Shown: positions 54,399 to 63,070, counted from the stretch's first letter. The stretch is DNA of 64,000 bases from Lewinella sp. W8 (GCF_004375085.3 NZ_SNAQ03000006.1:186001-250000), one strand, 5' to 3'. Numbers and translations are program-made. Notes: generated from the letters alone by a model not told the origin.

Positions 54399-55054
54399 CA
54401 CGCGCTGATTTTTAGCAGTTCAAGCAAATATTCTTTCAGCCGCTCCAGGTCACTGATAAACAAGTCTTCCGAAGCCGACAATACATTCCGCCTGCGCTCC
54501 TTGTATTCCTGAAGCTCATCGAAGGTAATGGAATCCTCTCCCTGGCTTAAGCGCGATCGGTAGGTCCCTGCCGCCAGGGAGGTCTCTTCAGCCAAGGGTC
54601 TATACTCGTCCTCATCGATATCCGCTCCATCATCCACCAGGTCCTCGTAGCGGTTTTCAATCAGGGCCGATTGTGTCTGTAACAGACCGATGGCCTCGTC
54701 GACGATCGGGTCCAGGTCACGACTTTCCGACGATTCTACCGTCGATAGATTTCTTTCGGAAACCGTAGGGACTATCAGCGTGAACTGCTGGACAAGTATC
54801 GCCGATTTATCGGGGAATCCCACCAAATCTTCCGGGTCGCAATCGTTGCAGATCACCACCACCTTATCCAGCTCCGGGCCAGAGGTACCGGCGACAAATT
54901 CAGCCTCCAGTCGTTCGAGTAGTTTCAACTTGAGGGCCAAGCGTTTGAGAATGGTCGCCCGCTGCGCTTCCCCTTGTTGCAGGCTCCGCAGATGGTGCCT
55001 GAAATAAATACCCCGGAGACGGCTAACTAAAGTCTGGAACTCTTTTCTGGTCAT
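54398..55054 (-). CDS. cytoplasmic helical protein of unknown family
   Basis: About 218 residues from the ATG at 55054; an alternative start at 55105 gives 17 extra residues without character. It has long charged helices at both ends (LVSRLRGIYFRHHLRSLQQG and FISDLERLKEYLLELLK) and a central acidic segment (DDGADIDEDEYRPLAEE). A small alpha/beta part, KVVVICNDCDPEDLVGFPDK, is the only non-helical section. It is coupled to the large secreted protein gene by a one-base overlap. No family is recognised. Confidence 0.55.
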   Translation of the reverse strand: MTRKEFQTLVSRLRGIYFRHHLRSLQQGEAQRATILKRLALKLKLLERLEAEFVAGTSGPELDKVVVICNDCDPEDLVGFPDKSAILVQQFTLIVPTVSERNLSTVESSESRDLDPIVDEAIGLLQTQSALIENRYEDLVDDGADIDEDEYRPLAEETSLAAGTYRSRLSQGEDSITFDELQEYKERRRNVLSASEDLFISDLERLKEYLLELLKISA

Positions 55055-55319
55055 GGATACAGGTAGGTGACATGGGTGAATTATATGAGCCAAAACCCCG
55101 TGCAAGCAGCAATCCTGAAGGGTTAAGTCTTTGCCTAAGATATAGGGTATTCATTAAAATGGTCTCATTATCAGTGCATTTACGCCATGGGGCGTATCGC
55201 GGTCGTGGCCGATCATCAAGCTTGACGCTTACCCCAATAAAGCCCTATATTTTGCTCCGATTTCCCCGGTCCGGGGTGAATACCCCTCGCCGAAACCCAC
55301 CATTCGTAAATATCCCGAG

Positions 55320-55571
55320 ATGAAACGAGAAGACCTGGCGTCCCTTTCGGAAACCGAACTCAGGCAAAAAGAAAAGTCCACCAAAACGTTCCTGGCAATT
55401 TTCGCCATACTGATTGCCGGCCTCCTCTTTTTCCAGATTCGCGATTATTTGATGTCCGGAGAAGTGGAGACCTCTATATCGATCATCACCCTATGCACCT
55501 TCGGAGGCATGGCCTCCGTTTATCCCCACCTGAAAATGATCCGGGAGGAGCTCCAATCACGTCAAGCGTGA
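55320..55571 (+). CDS. small two-helix membrane protein
   Basis: An 83-residue protein with an acidic N-terminus and two hydrophobic segments (about 23-43 and 50-67), ending in a basic tail. It overlaps the next gene by one base (TGATG), which supports real translation. No family is known. Confidence 0.6.
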   Translation: MKREDLASLSETELRQKEKSTKTFLAIFAILIAGLLFFQIRDYLMSGEVETSISIITLCTFGGMASVYPHLKMIREELQSRQA

Positions 55572-55954
55572 TGGGTACAGTAGTAACTTCCCGTAGCCGG
55601 TGGCTCACTTACCTCGGAAGTGGGTTGCTGGTCATTATGGCCCTTTTCCACGGCAGCGGCCTGGGGTACGTATCCGGGCTGATGGCCTCCTCCAACGCTC
55701 CGGATTTCCTGAAGGACATCTTTGGGCCGCTATTTGCGCACGCTTCCTTTCATTTGCTTTCGCTGGCGGCCTTCGGTATCCTTTCCTTGTTTTTGGGAGA
55801 AGGCCGCAAAAAAGTCCTGCAACTCCTGGCCGTCCTCATCTTCCTCGACGCCATCCTGGGGTTTTATCTGGGTGGAATTATTCCGGGAGGGCTCCTCAGC
55901 CTGGCGGCGGGAATCTTCTTGCTGGCCAGTCGGAAAGCCGGTACGGGAAGTTAG
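55571..55954 (+). CDS. four-helix membrane protein, unknown
   Basis: About 127 residues from ATG 55571. Four transmembrane segments (12-34, 48-68, 75-92 and 100-122) with Gly-rich helices. The start shares a base with the stop of the upstream gene, so the two are coupled. No family is recognised. Confidence 0.6.
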   Translation: MGTVVTSRSRWLTYLGSGLLVIMALFHGSGLGYVSGLMASSNAPDFLKDIFGPLFAHASFHLLSLAAFGILSLFLGEGRKKVLQLLAVLIFLDAILGFYLGGIIPGGLLSLAAGIFLLASRKAGTGS

Positions 55955-55982
55955 TCGATCATCTGGCCCTACCGGTATCATC

Positions 55983-56010
55983 CGGTACCTGCACCGGCTG
56001 AGCCGAGTAT
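55983..56010 (-). repeat. dispersed intergenic motif copy
   Basis: On the minus strand it begins ATACTCGGCTCAGCCGGT and continues GCAGGTACCG. It matches the plus-strand copy at 8200-8227 with two differences in about 27 bases. Confidence 0.65.
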
Positions 56011-56133
56011 CCTGCTTCGCTTCACACTTGTGCCAAAAGTTGGTTACGAGCCGGTAAAGCACTTTAATCTCGTCACTGGATTGGCCACTGAAGGCTTACT
56101 CCAAACCATCAGCAGATATGTCACTATGTTGTC

Positions 56134-56160
56134 GGGGCAACGGCGTGCAGGTGCCATGAA
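56134..56160 (+). repeat. dispersed intergenic motif copy
   Basis: It contains GCGTGCAGGTGCCATGAA after ACG. It is identical over 21 bases to the minus-strand copy at 26254-26277. Confidence 0.65.
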
Positions 56161-56210
56161 ATTTGGTCGGAGCATCATCTTGGGTCCATCACGCATTCTC
56201 TTAAAACAAC

Positions 56211-56218
56211 TACCTTTG
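56211..56218 (+). promoter_or_regulatory. candidate -7 element next to a start codon
   Basis: TACCTTTG is an exact TAnnTTTG match only 4 nt before the ATG at 56223. If used, the transcript would be leaderless or nearly so. No -33 element is seen at the expected distance. Confidence 0.35.
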
Positions 56219-56222
56219 TAGT

Positions 56223-56705
56223 ATGCTTTATCGTCGGAAAATTCATCAGCTCGTCCCGCTGCTGACTACCTACTTGCTGGTGGCCAGTATCGGTCTTCCG
56301 TTGCAGCGCATTTACTGTGCCTGCCGGGGCGAGGCGTGGCTGAGTATTACGGCCGAAAGCCATGCGTGTCACCTCGACCGGGTACCCAAGGCCATCGTTC
56401 AAAAGGAAAAGAAAGCAAGCTGCTGCCTGGCCGCCAAGGCCTGTCATGCCCCCACCGAAGAAGCCGAGGACGTACACGATTGCGGTGACACCGACATCGT
56501 GCTGGCCCAACTGGACGTGGACTTTCTCGTACAGGACGACATCAAATTCCCTGGTTTTTCCGGCACCGCCCTGTTGGTGGAGCAAACGGAGGATTTACGG
56601 GGCATTCCTCCGGTAGCGCCCTCCACGCCCATCCGGGGCCCCGACCCGCCGCCAAGGCCGGCCGGCCGGACGCTACTGGTGGCTTACCAGACTTTCCTGA
56701 TTTAG
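56223..56705 (+). CDS. HYC_CC_PP-type small secreted/membrane protein
   Basis: A 160-residue protein with an N-terminal hydrophobic segment (VPLLTTYLLVASIGLPLQ). The Cys/His-rich middle (YCACRG, SHACHLD, KASCCLAAKACH, HDCG) and Pro-rich C-terminal tail (PPVAPSTPIRGPDPPPRP) match the HYC_CC_PP family, which typically lies upstream of TonB receptors in Bacteroidota. The thiol and imidazole groups suggest metal binding. It precedes a TonB receptor gene and an HMA-domain gene, which supports a metal-handling role; which metal is not known. Confidence 0.75.
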   Translation: MLYRRKIHQLVPLLTTYLLVASIGLPLQRIYCACRGEAWLSITAESHACHLDRVPKAIVQKEKKASCCLAAKACHAPTEEAEDVHDCGDTDIVLAQLDVDFLVQDDIKFPGFSGTALLVEQTEDLRGIPPVAPSTPIRGPDPPPRPAGRTLLVAYQTFLI

Positions 56706-56711
56706 CGCGGG

Positions 56712-56732
56712 CAATACTTCCAACAAGTATTG
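56712..56732. promoter_or_regulatory. inverted repeat upstream of TonB receptor gene
   Basis: CAATACTT-CCAAC-AAGTATTG is a perfect 8-bp inverted repeat with a 5-nt spacer. It lies between the HYC_CC_PP stop and the TonB receptor ATG and has no T-tract. It could be an operator or a small mRNA hairpin. Confidence 0.45.
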
Positions 56733-56754
56733 TCTCACTAAATCTATTGTCATT

Positions 56755-59085
56755 ATGCATTCTTTTCGGGGATTTTCGTCCCGAAGCCGTACCGCTTCGG
56801 CAACGCAAGCATCCCGTATGGCCCGCCGGGCAATGCCTCCGGCCATCTTCTTCTTCTTTCTATTCTTCAACTCCCCACTGGCTGCCCAGATTTCCGGAAC
56901 CGTAACCGACACCGAAGGCTGGGCCATGACCGGGGCCACCGTCAGCTGGCTGAACGGTACCGGCACCACCATCGATGCGGATGGTAAGTTTACCCTCCCC
57001 GTTGCGGAGGGCCAGTCCCGGTTCCGCATTGCCTTTCTGGGCTACGTAACGCGGGAATTTTTCGTGGATACCCTACAACCTCCCCTCCGAATCGAGATGC
57101 AGGAGGAGCAGGTTTCCCTGGTCCAGGTGGAAGTGGTGGCCCGGGATAATGGCCACGCCGCCAGCGTCCTCAAAACCCATAACGTGGAAAGTATTTCCAG
57201 CAAGGAATTGCGGAAAGCGCCCTGCTGCAGTCTGGCGGAGAGTTTTGAAAATAGCCCGGTGGTGGACCTCACCTACGGCGACCCCCTGACCGGGCGGCGC
57301 GAAATTCAGATGCTGGGCTTGCGCGGCAACTACTCTCAGCTTACCCTGGAAAAGCGACCGATGCTGGACGGACTGGCCAGCCCCTTCGCCCTCGACCTAA
57401 TTCCCGGTCCCTGGGTGCAGGGCATCCAGATCAGTAAAGGTGCGGGTAGCCTGGAGAGCGGCGCACAGGGGATGACCGGTGCCATCAACACCGAGCTGAT
57501 CAAACCCACCGATGGCCCCGGTCTTTTCCTGAACGGCTTCGGGGGAAGCCAGGGACGCGGAGAACTTAACGTCCTGGCCAACCAACAGCTCGGAAAGAGC
57601 CTGTGGGGTGGCCTGAGCCTGCACGGGAGCTTTACGGAGAACCAACACGATCACGACTTTGATCGCTTCAAAGACATGCCCGACCGGAGAACCGGCGTGG
57701 GTTTGTTCCGACTCTTCCGCACGGGCACCGATAACTGGGAGGGCCAGTGGAACCTACTGGTGGCCAAAGACCGCCGCTCCGGGGGGCAGCAGGACGTCCA
57801 TGACCACGGCCAACCAACCCTCATCCCCTATCTGATTGACCAGGATAACGAACGACTGGAAGTATGGGGAAAAACGGGCTACTTCGGCTTCAATAAACCT
57901 CACCAGAGCATCGGCTTTATCTACTCCGGCAGCTTTCACCGGCTGAACAACCGCTACGGACGGAAGCTCCACCTGGGGGAGCAACGCTCCGGATACTTCA
58001 GCACGATGTACCACACCCGGATCGTGAACGACGATCACCAACTCAGTCTGGGGGGGACGGCCCGCGTGGACCAGTTTGACGAATCCTTGGCCGGGCAGGA
58101 CTTTAGCCGCAACGAAAGCACCGTGGGTGCCTACGGAGAGTATTCCTACTACTGGGAAGAAAGCCGGGAAGGGGCAAGTTTTCGGTCCCTGTCCGCCATC
58201 CTGTCGCTGCGCGCCGACCATCATAACCTGGGGGGATGGCAGTGGAGTCCGCGCGTCAATTTGAAGTACAGCCCAGGCGAGCAATCGGCCATCCGTTTTT
58301 CGGCCGGCCGGGGGTGGCGCTCCCCCAACCTGCTGGTGGATAACCTGAACTGGCTGCCCAGCAGCCGGGAAGTCGTCATCGGTGCTCCCGAAGGACCGAT
58401 GGACCCCGACAACCCCGGATTCATCGGATTGGAAACCTCCTGGAACTTCGGATTGAACTTCACCCAGAACCTGATCGTCGGCGGCCGGGAAATGCAGCTG
58501 GTGCTGGACCTTTATCGGACCAGCTTCCAGAACCAGGTGATCCTCGATGCCGAGCAAGACATCACCACGCTGCGTCTGTATCAACTGGAAGGCCCCAGCC
58601 GGGCCAACGGTCTGATGGCCAGCCTGAACTACGAAGTGCTGCCGCTCATCGACGTGAAGCTGGCCTACAAATTCAACGATGTCCAGCAAACTTACGCCAC
58701 CAACGGACTGCGGGAGGTACCCCTGACGCCGCGGCACCGGGCGCTGGCGACCATCGGCTACGACGGGCCAAGGATCAAGCTGCACGCGACCTACCACTGG
58801 CACGGGGAACAGCGACTGATCGACTTCGATGACATCCCGGAGTCCGTCTTTCTCCCCCACCCCCAGCGGGCACCGGCCTTCGGACTGATCAACACCCAGT
58901 TGACCTACGTCATGAACAGCCACACCGAAATTTACGGTGGGGTGGAAAACCTCACCAACCGTCGGCAAAGCAACGCCATCATCGGAGCCTGGGAGCCCTT
59001 TGACGGCCCCTACTTTGACGCCAGCCAGGTGTACCAGCCACTGTTCGGCAGCATATTCTTTGTCGGGTTCCGGCATACGCTGTGA
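56755..59085 (+). CDS. TonB-dependent receptor
   Basis: A 776-residue outer-membrane receptor. The signal (IFFFFLFFNSPLAAQ) is preceded by an unusually long basic leader; an in-frame ATG near residue 22 (MARRAMPP) is an alternative start. A CarboxypepD_reg-like domain follows (QISGTVTDTEGWAMTGATVS, about 45-120), then the plug (about 130-240, with VQISKGAGSLESGAQGMTGAI-type sequence, core ISKGAGSLESGAQ) and a 22-strand barrel to the C-terminal aromatic strand IFFVGFRHTL. The neighbours (HYC_CC_PP, HMA) point to metal or metallophore uptake rather than glycan import; there is no SusD gene. Confidence 0.88.
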   Translation: MHSFRGFSSRSRTASATQASRMARRAMPPAIFFFFLFFNSPLAAQISGTVTDTEGWAMTGATVSWLNGTGTTIDADGKFTLPVAEGQSRFRIAFLGYVTREFFVDTLQPPLRIEMQEEQVSLVQVEVVARDNGHAASVLKTHNVESISSKELRKAPCCSLAESFENSPVVDLTYGDPLTGRREIQMLGLRGNYSQLTLEKRPMLDGLASPFALDLIPGPWVQGIQISKGAGSLESGAQGMTGAINTELIKPTDGPGLFLNGFGGSQGRGELNVLANQQLGKSLWGGLSLHGSFTENQHDHDFDRFKDMPDRRTGVGLFRLFRTGTDNWEGQWNLLVAKDRRSGGQQDVHDHGQPTLIPYLIDQDNERLEVWGKTGYFGFNKPHQSIGFIYSGSFHRLNNRYGRKLHLGEQRSGYFSTMYHTRIVNDDHQLSLGGTARVDQFDESLAGQDFSRNESTVGAYGEYSYYWEESREGASFRSLSAILSLRADHHNLGGWQWSPRVNLKYSPGEQSAIRFSAGRGWRSPNLLVDNLNWLPSSREVVIGAPEGPMDPDNPGFIGLETSWNFGLNFTQNLIVGGREMQLVLDLYRTSFQNQVILDAEQDITTLRLYQLEGPSRANGLMASLNYEVLPLIDVKLAYKFNDVQQTYATNGLREVPLTPRHRALATIGYDGPRIKLHATYHWHGEQRLIDFDDIPESVFLPHPQRAPAFGLINTQLTYVMNSHTEIYGGVENLTNRRQSNAIIGAWEPFDGPYFDASQVYQPLFGSIFFVGFRHTL

Positions 59086-59208
59086 GCTTACCGACCAACG
59101 TTGAACAAACTTTAGGTGGTCCGATGGATACTCCGGTAAACCAGAAGCCACCATCCAATCGTTAATCACTGGAACGGAACATTTCCCTTCCGCCAAACAC
59201 TTACCATT

Positions 59209-59553
59209 ATGCGTATTCTAATTGCTCTTCTTGCCGTCTTCACCTTCACGGCAATGGTCGCTCCGCCCAAGAAGGCGACCATTCAGACGAACGCCATCTG
59301 TGGCATGTGCAAGAAAAACATTGAAACGGCCCTCAACGGCCTCGACGGCATTGAGAAGGCCGAACTCGACCTGGTTACCAAAAAGGTGAAAGTCAAGTAC
59401 GACGCCAAAGTGATTGACCTGACGACCATCCGTCAGGCCATCGCCGCCACCGGCTACGATGCCGACGATATTCCCGCGCGCCCCAAGGCGCGCGCCGCCC
59501 TGGCCGCCTGCTGCCGGGACGAGAGCGGAGACAGCTGCAAAAAGCCGGAATAG
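59209..59553 (+). CDS. secreted HMA-domain metal-binding protein
   Basis: A 114-residue protein with a signal peptide (LIALLAVFTFTAMVAPP). A heavy-metal-associated domain spans about 22-92, with the metal motif ICGMCKKN (CxxC, Cys31 and Cys34) and the second half VKVKYDAKVIDLTTIRQAIAATGYD. A short C-terminal tail adds CC and C (AACCRDESGDSC), possibly a second site. HMA domains bind Cu(I), Zn or Hg; the location is periplasmic. It is the last gene of the metal cluster and is followed by a strong terminator. Confidence 0.85.
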   Translation: MRILIALLAVFTFTAMVAPPKKATIQTNAICGMCKKNIETALNGLDGIEKAELDLVTKKVKVKYDAKVIDLTTIRQAIAATGYDADDIPARPKARAALAACCRDESGDSCKKPE

Positions 59554-59575
59554 TCCGCTGAAGTTTTCGAAAGAA

Positions 59576-59610
59576 ACACCCCGCTTGCGACGACGCAGGC
59601 GGGGTGTTTT
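59576..59610 (+). terminator. intrinsic terminator after HMA gene
   Basis: Stem ACACCCCGC/GCGGGGTGT with an extra inner TGCG/CGCA pairing, followed by TTTT. It lies 23 bp after the stop codon of the HMA gene. Confidence 0.88.
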
Positions 59611-59641
59611 ATCTTCGCCCAACACAAAAAACCTCTTCACT

Positions 59642-60310
59642 GTGCCCAGGCTTTTGCTCCTTATTCTGATGATCTCCGGCACCTGCGCGCTAGCGCCCAA
59701 CACCAACAACGGCGTCCTCCGCGCACAAAAAATCCTCGACCTGGACCGAGCCGAACCGACCTTCTATTTCGACCAGGGGGGAGTAGCCATCAGTAAGCAG
59801 AAGTTCAACCGCCTTTTTCGCAGTAACCGGCAGGAATACACCTACGGAGATTCGGCCACCGTGCGTCGGCTGGTCGCGAGGGTAACGGAGGGCAGGCTCG
59901 AGGGGCGTTCTGCTTTCCTACGGTCACTGGCCGAGGGCATCGGACGGCCCGTCCGCGATGACCAACCCACCGTGATCGTGTTCTATCCCGGCTTCGATGA
60001 GTGCAACAGCACCGGCACCAGTGATCGCTACCTGATCAAGCAGTGGCACGACGAGATGGAGGAAAAACTGCTGGAAATAGCGGACGTAAAGCCGCTTTAC
60101 CTATACAAAGACAACTACGGGCTGCGCAAGTACTACAACATCATTAACTGGCTCGAAGACCCCGATCAACTGGTAGAAAAACGGTTTTTCCGGTACCACT
60201 ATCCCTGCCGCAGCTTTGTGGTTATCGGGGTCGATGGCCGCTACCAAAGCTACTTTGGGGGCTTCAGCCAGGACCGCATCGTGGAGGCAGCCCGAGCTGT
60301 GTTGGATTAA
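59642..60310 (+). CDS. secreted thioredoxin-like fold protein without CxxC
   Basis: About 222 residues with a GTG start that places a signal peptide first (LLLLILMISGTCAL). The frame is open upstream to 59459, but that part runs through the HMA gene and terminator. The core has TVIVFYPGFDECNSTG where a thioredoxin active site would lie, and SFVVIGVDGRYQSYFGGFSQDRI near the C-terminus, a thioredoxin-like ending. The CxxC is missing (only one Cys at that site). Function is unknown. Confidence 0.6.
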   Translation: MPRLLLLILMISGTCALAPNTNNGVLRAQKILDLDRAEPTFYFDQGGVAISKQKFNRLFRSNRQEYTYGDSATVRRLVARVTEGRLEGRSAFLRSLAEGIGRPVRDDQPTVIVFYPGFDECNSTGTSDRYLIKQWHDEMEEKLLEIADVKPLYLYKDNYGLRKYYNIINWLEDPDQLVEKRFFRYHYPCRSFVVIGVDGRYQSYFGGFSQDRIVEAARAVLD

Positions 60311-60327
60311 GGAATACCTTAGCCACC

Positions 60328-60771
60328 ATGAGCGACATAACTCTCACTTTCCGTGACCTTTCCCCCGCTGAATTGTCCCGGATGCGCGCGGGATTCGATG
60401 AACATACCCTGGAGATGGGAGCGGCCGTGCAGACGGCCGACCGGTTCGGTTTTGTGGCCATGGACGGCGACAAATTTGTGGGTTGCTCTTCCGGACTTGC
60501 CTACGAAAATGGTGCGGAATACTCCGGGTGGTTTTACCTGACGGATCTGTTCGTGGAGGCCCAGTACCGAAAGCGGGGCATCGGAGCCAGCCTCCTTCTT
60601 CGTCTGGAGCGGGAGGTTTTTCGGCGGGGCGTTCGCCACGTATACACCTGGACGGCCGGCTACGAGGCCCCCGGCTTTTATCACCGACAGGGCTACACCA
60701 CCTTCGCGGAACTGGAACACTGGTATTCTGATGGGAGTAGTCGGGTGGCCTTGAGAAAAACCCTATTTTAA
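60328..60771 (+). CDS. GNAT-family N-acetyltransferase
   Basis: A 147-residue protein with the GNAT core: strands FGFVAMDGDKFVGCSSG and GWFYLTDLFVEAQYRKRGIGASLL, including the acetyl-CoA-binding YRKRGIG motif (Q/RxxGxG/A type), and the C-terminal YEAPGFYHRQGYTTF. The acceptor is not known. Length is normal. It lies 17 bp after the thioredoxin-like gene, possibly cotranscribed. Confidence 0.88.
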   Translation: MSDITLTFRDLSPAELSRMRAGFDEHTLEMGAAVQTADRFGFVAMDGDKFVGCSSGLAYENGAEYSGWFYLTDLFVEAQYRKRGIGASLLLRLEREVFRRGVRHVYTWTAGYEAPGFYHRQGYTTFAELEHWYSDGSSRVALRKTLF

Positions 60772-60850
60772 TCGCAATTAATTTATACTGACTAATCTAT
60801 GCAGCATATTGTGTGCAAAAATTCAGTTTACACACCTAAACAGCCATCAA

Positions 60851-61501
60851 TTGCGCTTACTTACGCTATTACCTTTTGTATTATTCCTTGGTTGCCAGTC
60901 CGCCAATGACATTGAATCCAGTTTCTCTGGCGTAGTGGATGCCGCGAAACAACTGGACGTTGATCAGGTGGATAGTCTCATTAACCAAGACTCCAAACTC
61001 TTTCTGGATGGTTTACTCCAGGCGATTATCCACCGGGACTCCCTCACGGCCGGTGAACTCGGATATCGATATGGATTGCCAGTGACTACCCTGGTTTGGT
61101 ACGAAAACCTAAAGGATCGTTTTGCAGAAGAACTCCACGCCGATTCGGTCTCCTACCGTAGCCTGCTACCCTATTTGATGTTAGGTGGAGAAGGTATTTT
61201 CCGCCTCATGGGTGTGGAGCAACCTCAGGTCAACAAAGTCTCTACCATTTCCACTGACTTAGCACAAGTGGACGTCAACATCCCGACGGGTTCCGGCAAT
61301 GTTTACATCGTCACCAGTTACCAATTTTCCAAAGAGGATGGCCTGTGGAAACTAGACTATCCCTCTTCCCTTAGGATGAAGGAAAAGATTCTGGAGCAGG
61401 AAAGAAGGCGACACAAAATGGAGCATTCCGAATTTGCCCGACTCATAGCCAAAGAAGGAGAAGGAGATCTGACCTTTAGCTACCGCAAAGGAATCAGGTA
61501 G
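60851..61501 (+). CDS. lipoprotein of unknown function
   Basis: About 216 residues from the TTG at 60851, which yields an ideal signal (LRLLTLLPFVLFLGCQS, lipobox Cys15); a TTG at 60809 adds 14 residues. The mature part is mixed alpha/beta with a charged C-terminal helix (KEKILEQERRRHKMEHSEFA). The segment VYIVTSYQFSKEDGLWKLDYP resembles the last strands of NTF2-like folds. No clear family. The gene is AT-rich compared with its neighbours. Confidence 0.6.
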   Translation: MRLLTLLPFVLFLGCQSANDIESSFSGVVDAAKQLDVDQVDSLINQDSKLFLDGLLQAIIHRDSLTAGELGYRYGLPVTTLVWYENLKDRFAEELHADSVSYRSLLPYLMLGGEGIFRLMGVEQPQVNKVSTISTDLAQVDVNIPTGSGNVYIVTSYQFSKEDGLWKLDYPSSLRMKEKILEQERRRHKMEHSEFARLIAKEGEGDLTFSYRKGIR

Positions 61502-61702
61502 CGGCAATTCGTTGCCCCTTCTTTGCCCTAACGCCTCCTGGATTGAGCAAGTGAATTCCATATTGGAGGTTAGAAGAATTTAATACTTTAAATCTGGGAA
61601 AATTTTGGATGAGTAAAAATCATCCTTTCAATTTCCGCCCACGATGCAGAAAAGAACATCGCTCGCCCATGATTTCCCTCCCCCTGCCTACCTTCGCCGG
61701 CG

Positions 61703-62935
61703 ATGCTGTATTTCCTCGTACGCCCCGTCGCCCGCTACGTATTGCGGTATTACTACCGGCACATCGACCTGACCGGTCTGGAGCATATTCCGCCCGATGC
61801 GCCGGTGATTCTGGCCGCCAACCACCCGACGGCCTTCATCGAGCCCTGCATCCTGGCCTGTTTCCAGCCGCGCACGCTGTGGTTTCTGGCGCGGGGTAAC
61901 CTGTTCAAAAATGCCTTTTATACCGCGCTGCTGAATGCCGTACACATCCTGCCAGTTTTCCGGCTGGAGGACGGCGGCTACGAAAGGCTGAAGGATAATT
62001 TCGGCACCTTCGAGGCCTGTCACCGGGCGCTGAGCCAGCGTAAGGCCATCATGATCCTGGCCGAAGGACGGTGCATTCACGAAAAGGCGTTACGGCCGTT
62101 GCGGAAGGGCACCGCCCGGCTGGCACTGGGGGCTCTGGACAAGGATTCGAGCTTACCGGAGGTGTACGTGGTGCCCGTCGGGGTGAACTTCACCGAGGCC
62201 GAGCGGGTTCGGGGCACGGTGATGATTCGCTGTGGGGAGCCCATGCTGGCGTCCAAATTCCTACCCGCCTACCGGGACAACGAGGCGGCCGGCATCCGGG
62301 AATTTACCCGGCACCTGCGGGAACGCCTCAGTCCCCTGGTCGTCCAGTTTCCGGACCGCGATCGGGCGGGTATCGGCGAGGCCCGGCTGGTGATGGACCG
62401 AAACGATCATCAGACCCAGCGGGAGTACGGCCTGACCCACGACGGGAAACAACTGGACCGGGAACTGTCGCTGGCTACTTCGACGCCAGGGGAAGCACCA
62501 CTTTTGACGAGCTACTTTAATCGGTTGGCGCAACAGCAAGTTCCGGATGGCGCGGTCGCAGGTGCCGTGCGGTCGGACCGGCGCAAAGCCCCCTCCGACT
62601 GGCTTAAAGCCCTCGTAGCTGCCCTGGCCCTGCTCTTTCAGGCTCCCCTGTGGTGCCTTGCGGAATTTATCGGCGCAACCATGCCGAAGCACATTGAATT
62701 TTACAGTCCGGTACGCTTTGCCGTCGTGGCTGGGGGGACCTTCCTGCTCTACCCGATAGTGTTCCTGCTCCTGCCCTTCCTCGGGAAGATACTGTTCGTT
62801 CTGTCCCTCTTCGCCACTCCCTGGGCCCTACGTCAACTTGAAGGCATACACCGGTGGTACCAACAACGGAAGATTGATCGAATGGTCGACGCCGAGCGGG
62901 AGCAATTACGGGCCATGCGAAAAGGGATTAGGTAG
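61703..62935 (+). CDS. PlsC-type 1-acylglycerol-3-phosphate acyltransferase-like protein
   Basis: A 410-residue protein. The acyltransferase core is in the first 220 residues: VILAANHPTAFIEPCIL (catalytic motif I, normally NHPxSxxD, here with Glu instead of Asp), LFKNAFYTALLNAVHILPVFR, and motif III EGRCIHEKALRPLRKGTARLAL. Two hydrophobic segments (about 300-325 and 338-362) form a membrane-anchoring C-terminal part. Typical PlsC enzymes are about 240 residues, so the C-terminal extension is the variant seen in Bacteroidota homologues. It probably acylates lysophospholipids. Confidence 0.8.
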   Translation: MLYFLVRPVARYVLRYYYRHIDLTGLEHIPPDAPVILAANHPTAFIEPCILACFQPRTLWFLARGNLFKNAFYTALLNAVHILPVFRLEDGGYERLKDNFGTFEACHRALSQRKAIMILAEGRCIHEKALRPLRKGTARLALGALDKDSSLPEVYVVPVGVNFTEAERVRGTVMIRCGEPMLASKFLPAYRDNEAAGIREFTRHLRERLSPLVVQFPDRDRAGIGEARLVMDRNDHQTQREYGLTHDGKQLDRELSLATSTPGEAPLLTSYFNRLAQQQVPDGAVAGAVRSDRRKAPSDWLKALVAALALLFQAPLWCLAEFIGATMPKHIEFYSPVRFAVVAGGTFLLYPIVFLLLPFLGKILFVLSLFATPWALRQLEGIHRWYQQRKIDRMVDAEREQLRAMRKGIR

Positions 62936-62943
62936 GGGGGTAC

Positions 62944-63000
62944 TAGTCTGTTAGTTTTTTAGTCTGTTAGTATTTTAGTCTGTTGGTCCTTTAGTCTTTT
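62944..63000 (+). repeat. tandem 16-nt repeat
   Basis: About three and a half units of TTAGTCTGTTAGTATT type, directly downstream of the acyltransferase gene. It is T-rich and without clear stem potential. Confidence 0.6.
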
Positions 63001-63070
63001 AACTGGTTTTGAGGAGGAAGTCGCGAATCCATTATTCCGACCGGGATCACGGCCTTTTTTCCGACATTCG

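Noticed and set aside
55983..56160. Possible small ncRNA formed by opposite motif copies
   Set aside because: The two copies in this gap do not pair with each other well enough, and no promoter or terminator frames them.
57754..59196. 480-residue open frame on the minus strand
   Set aside because: It is antisense to the TonB receptor gene, whose plug and barrel features are clear.
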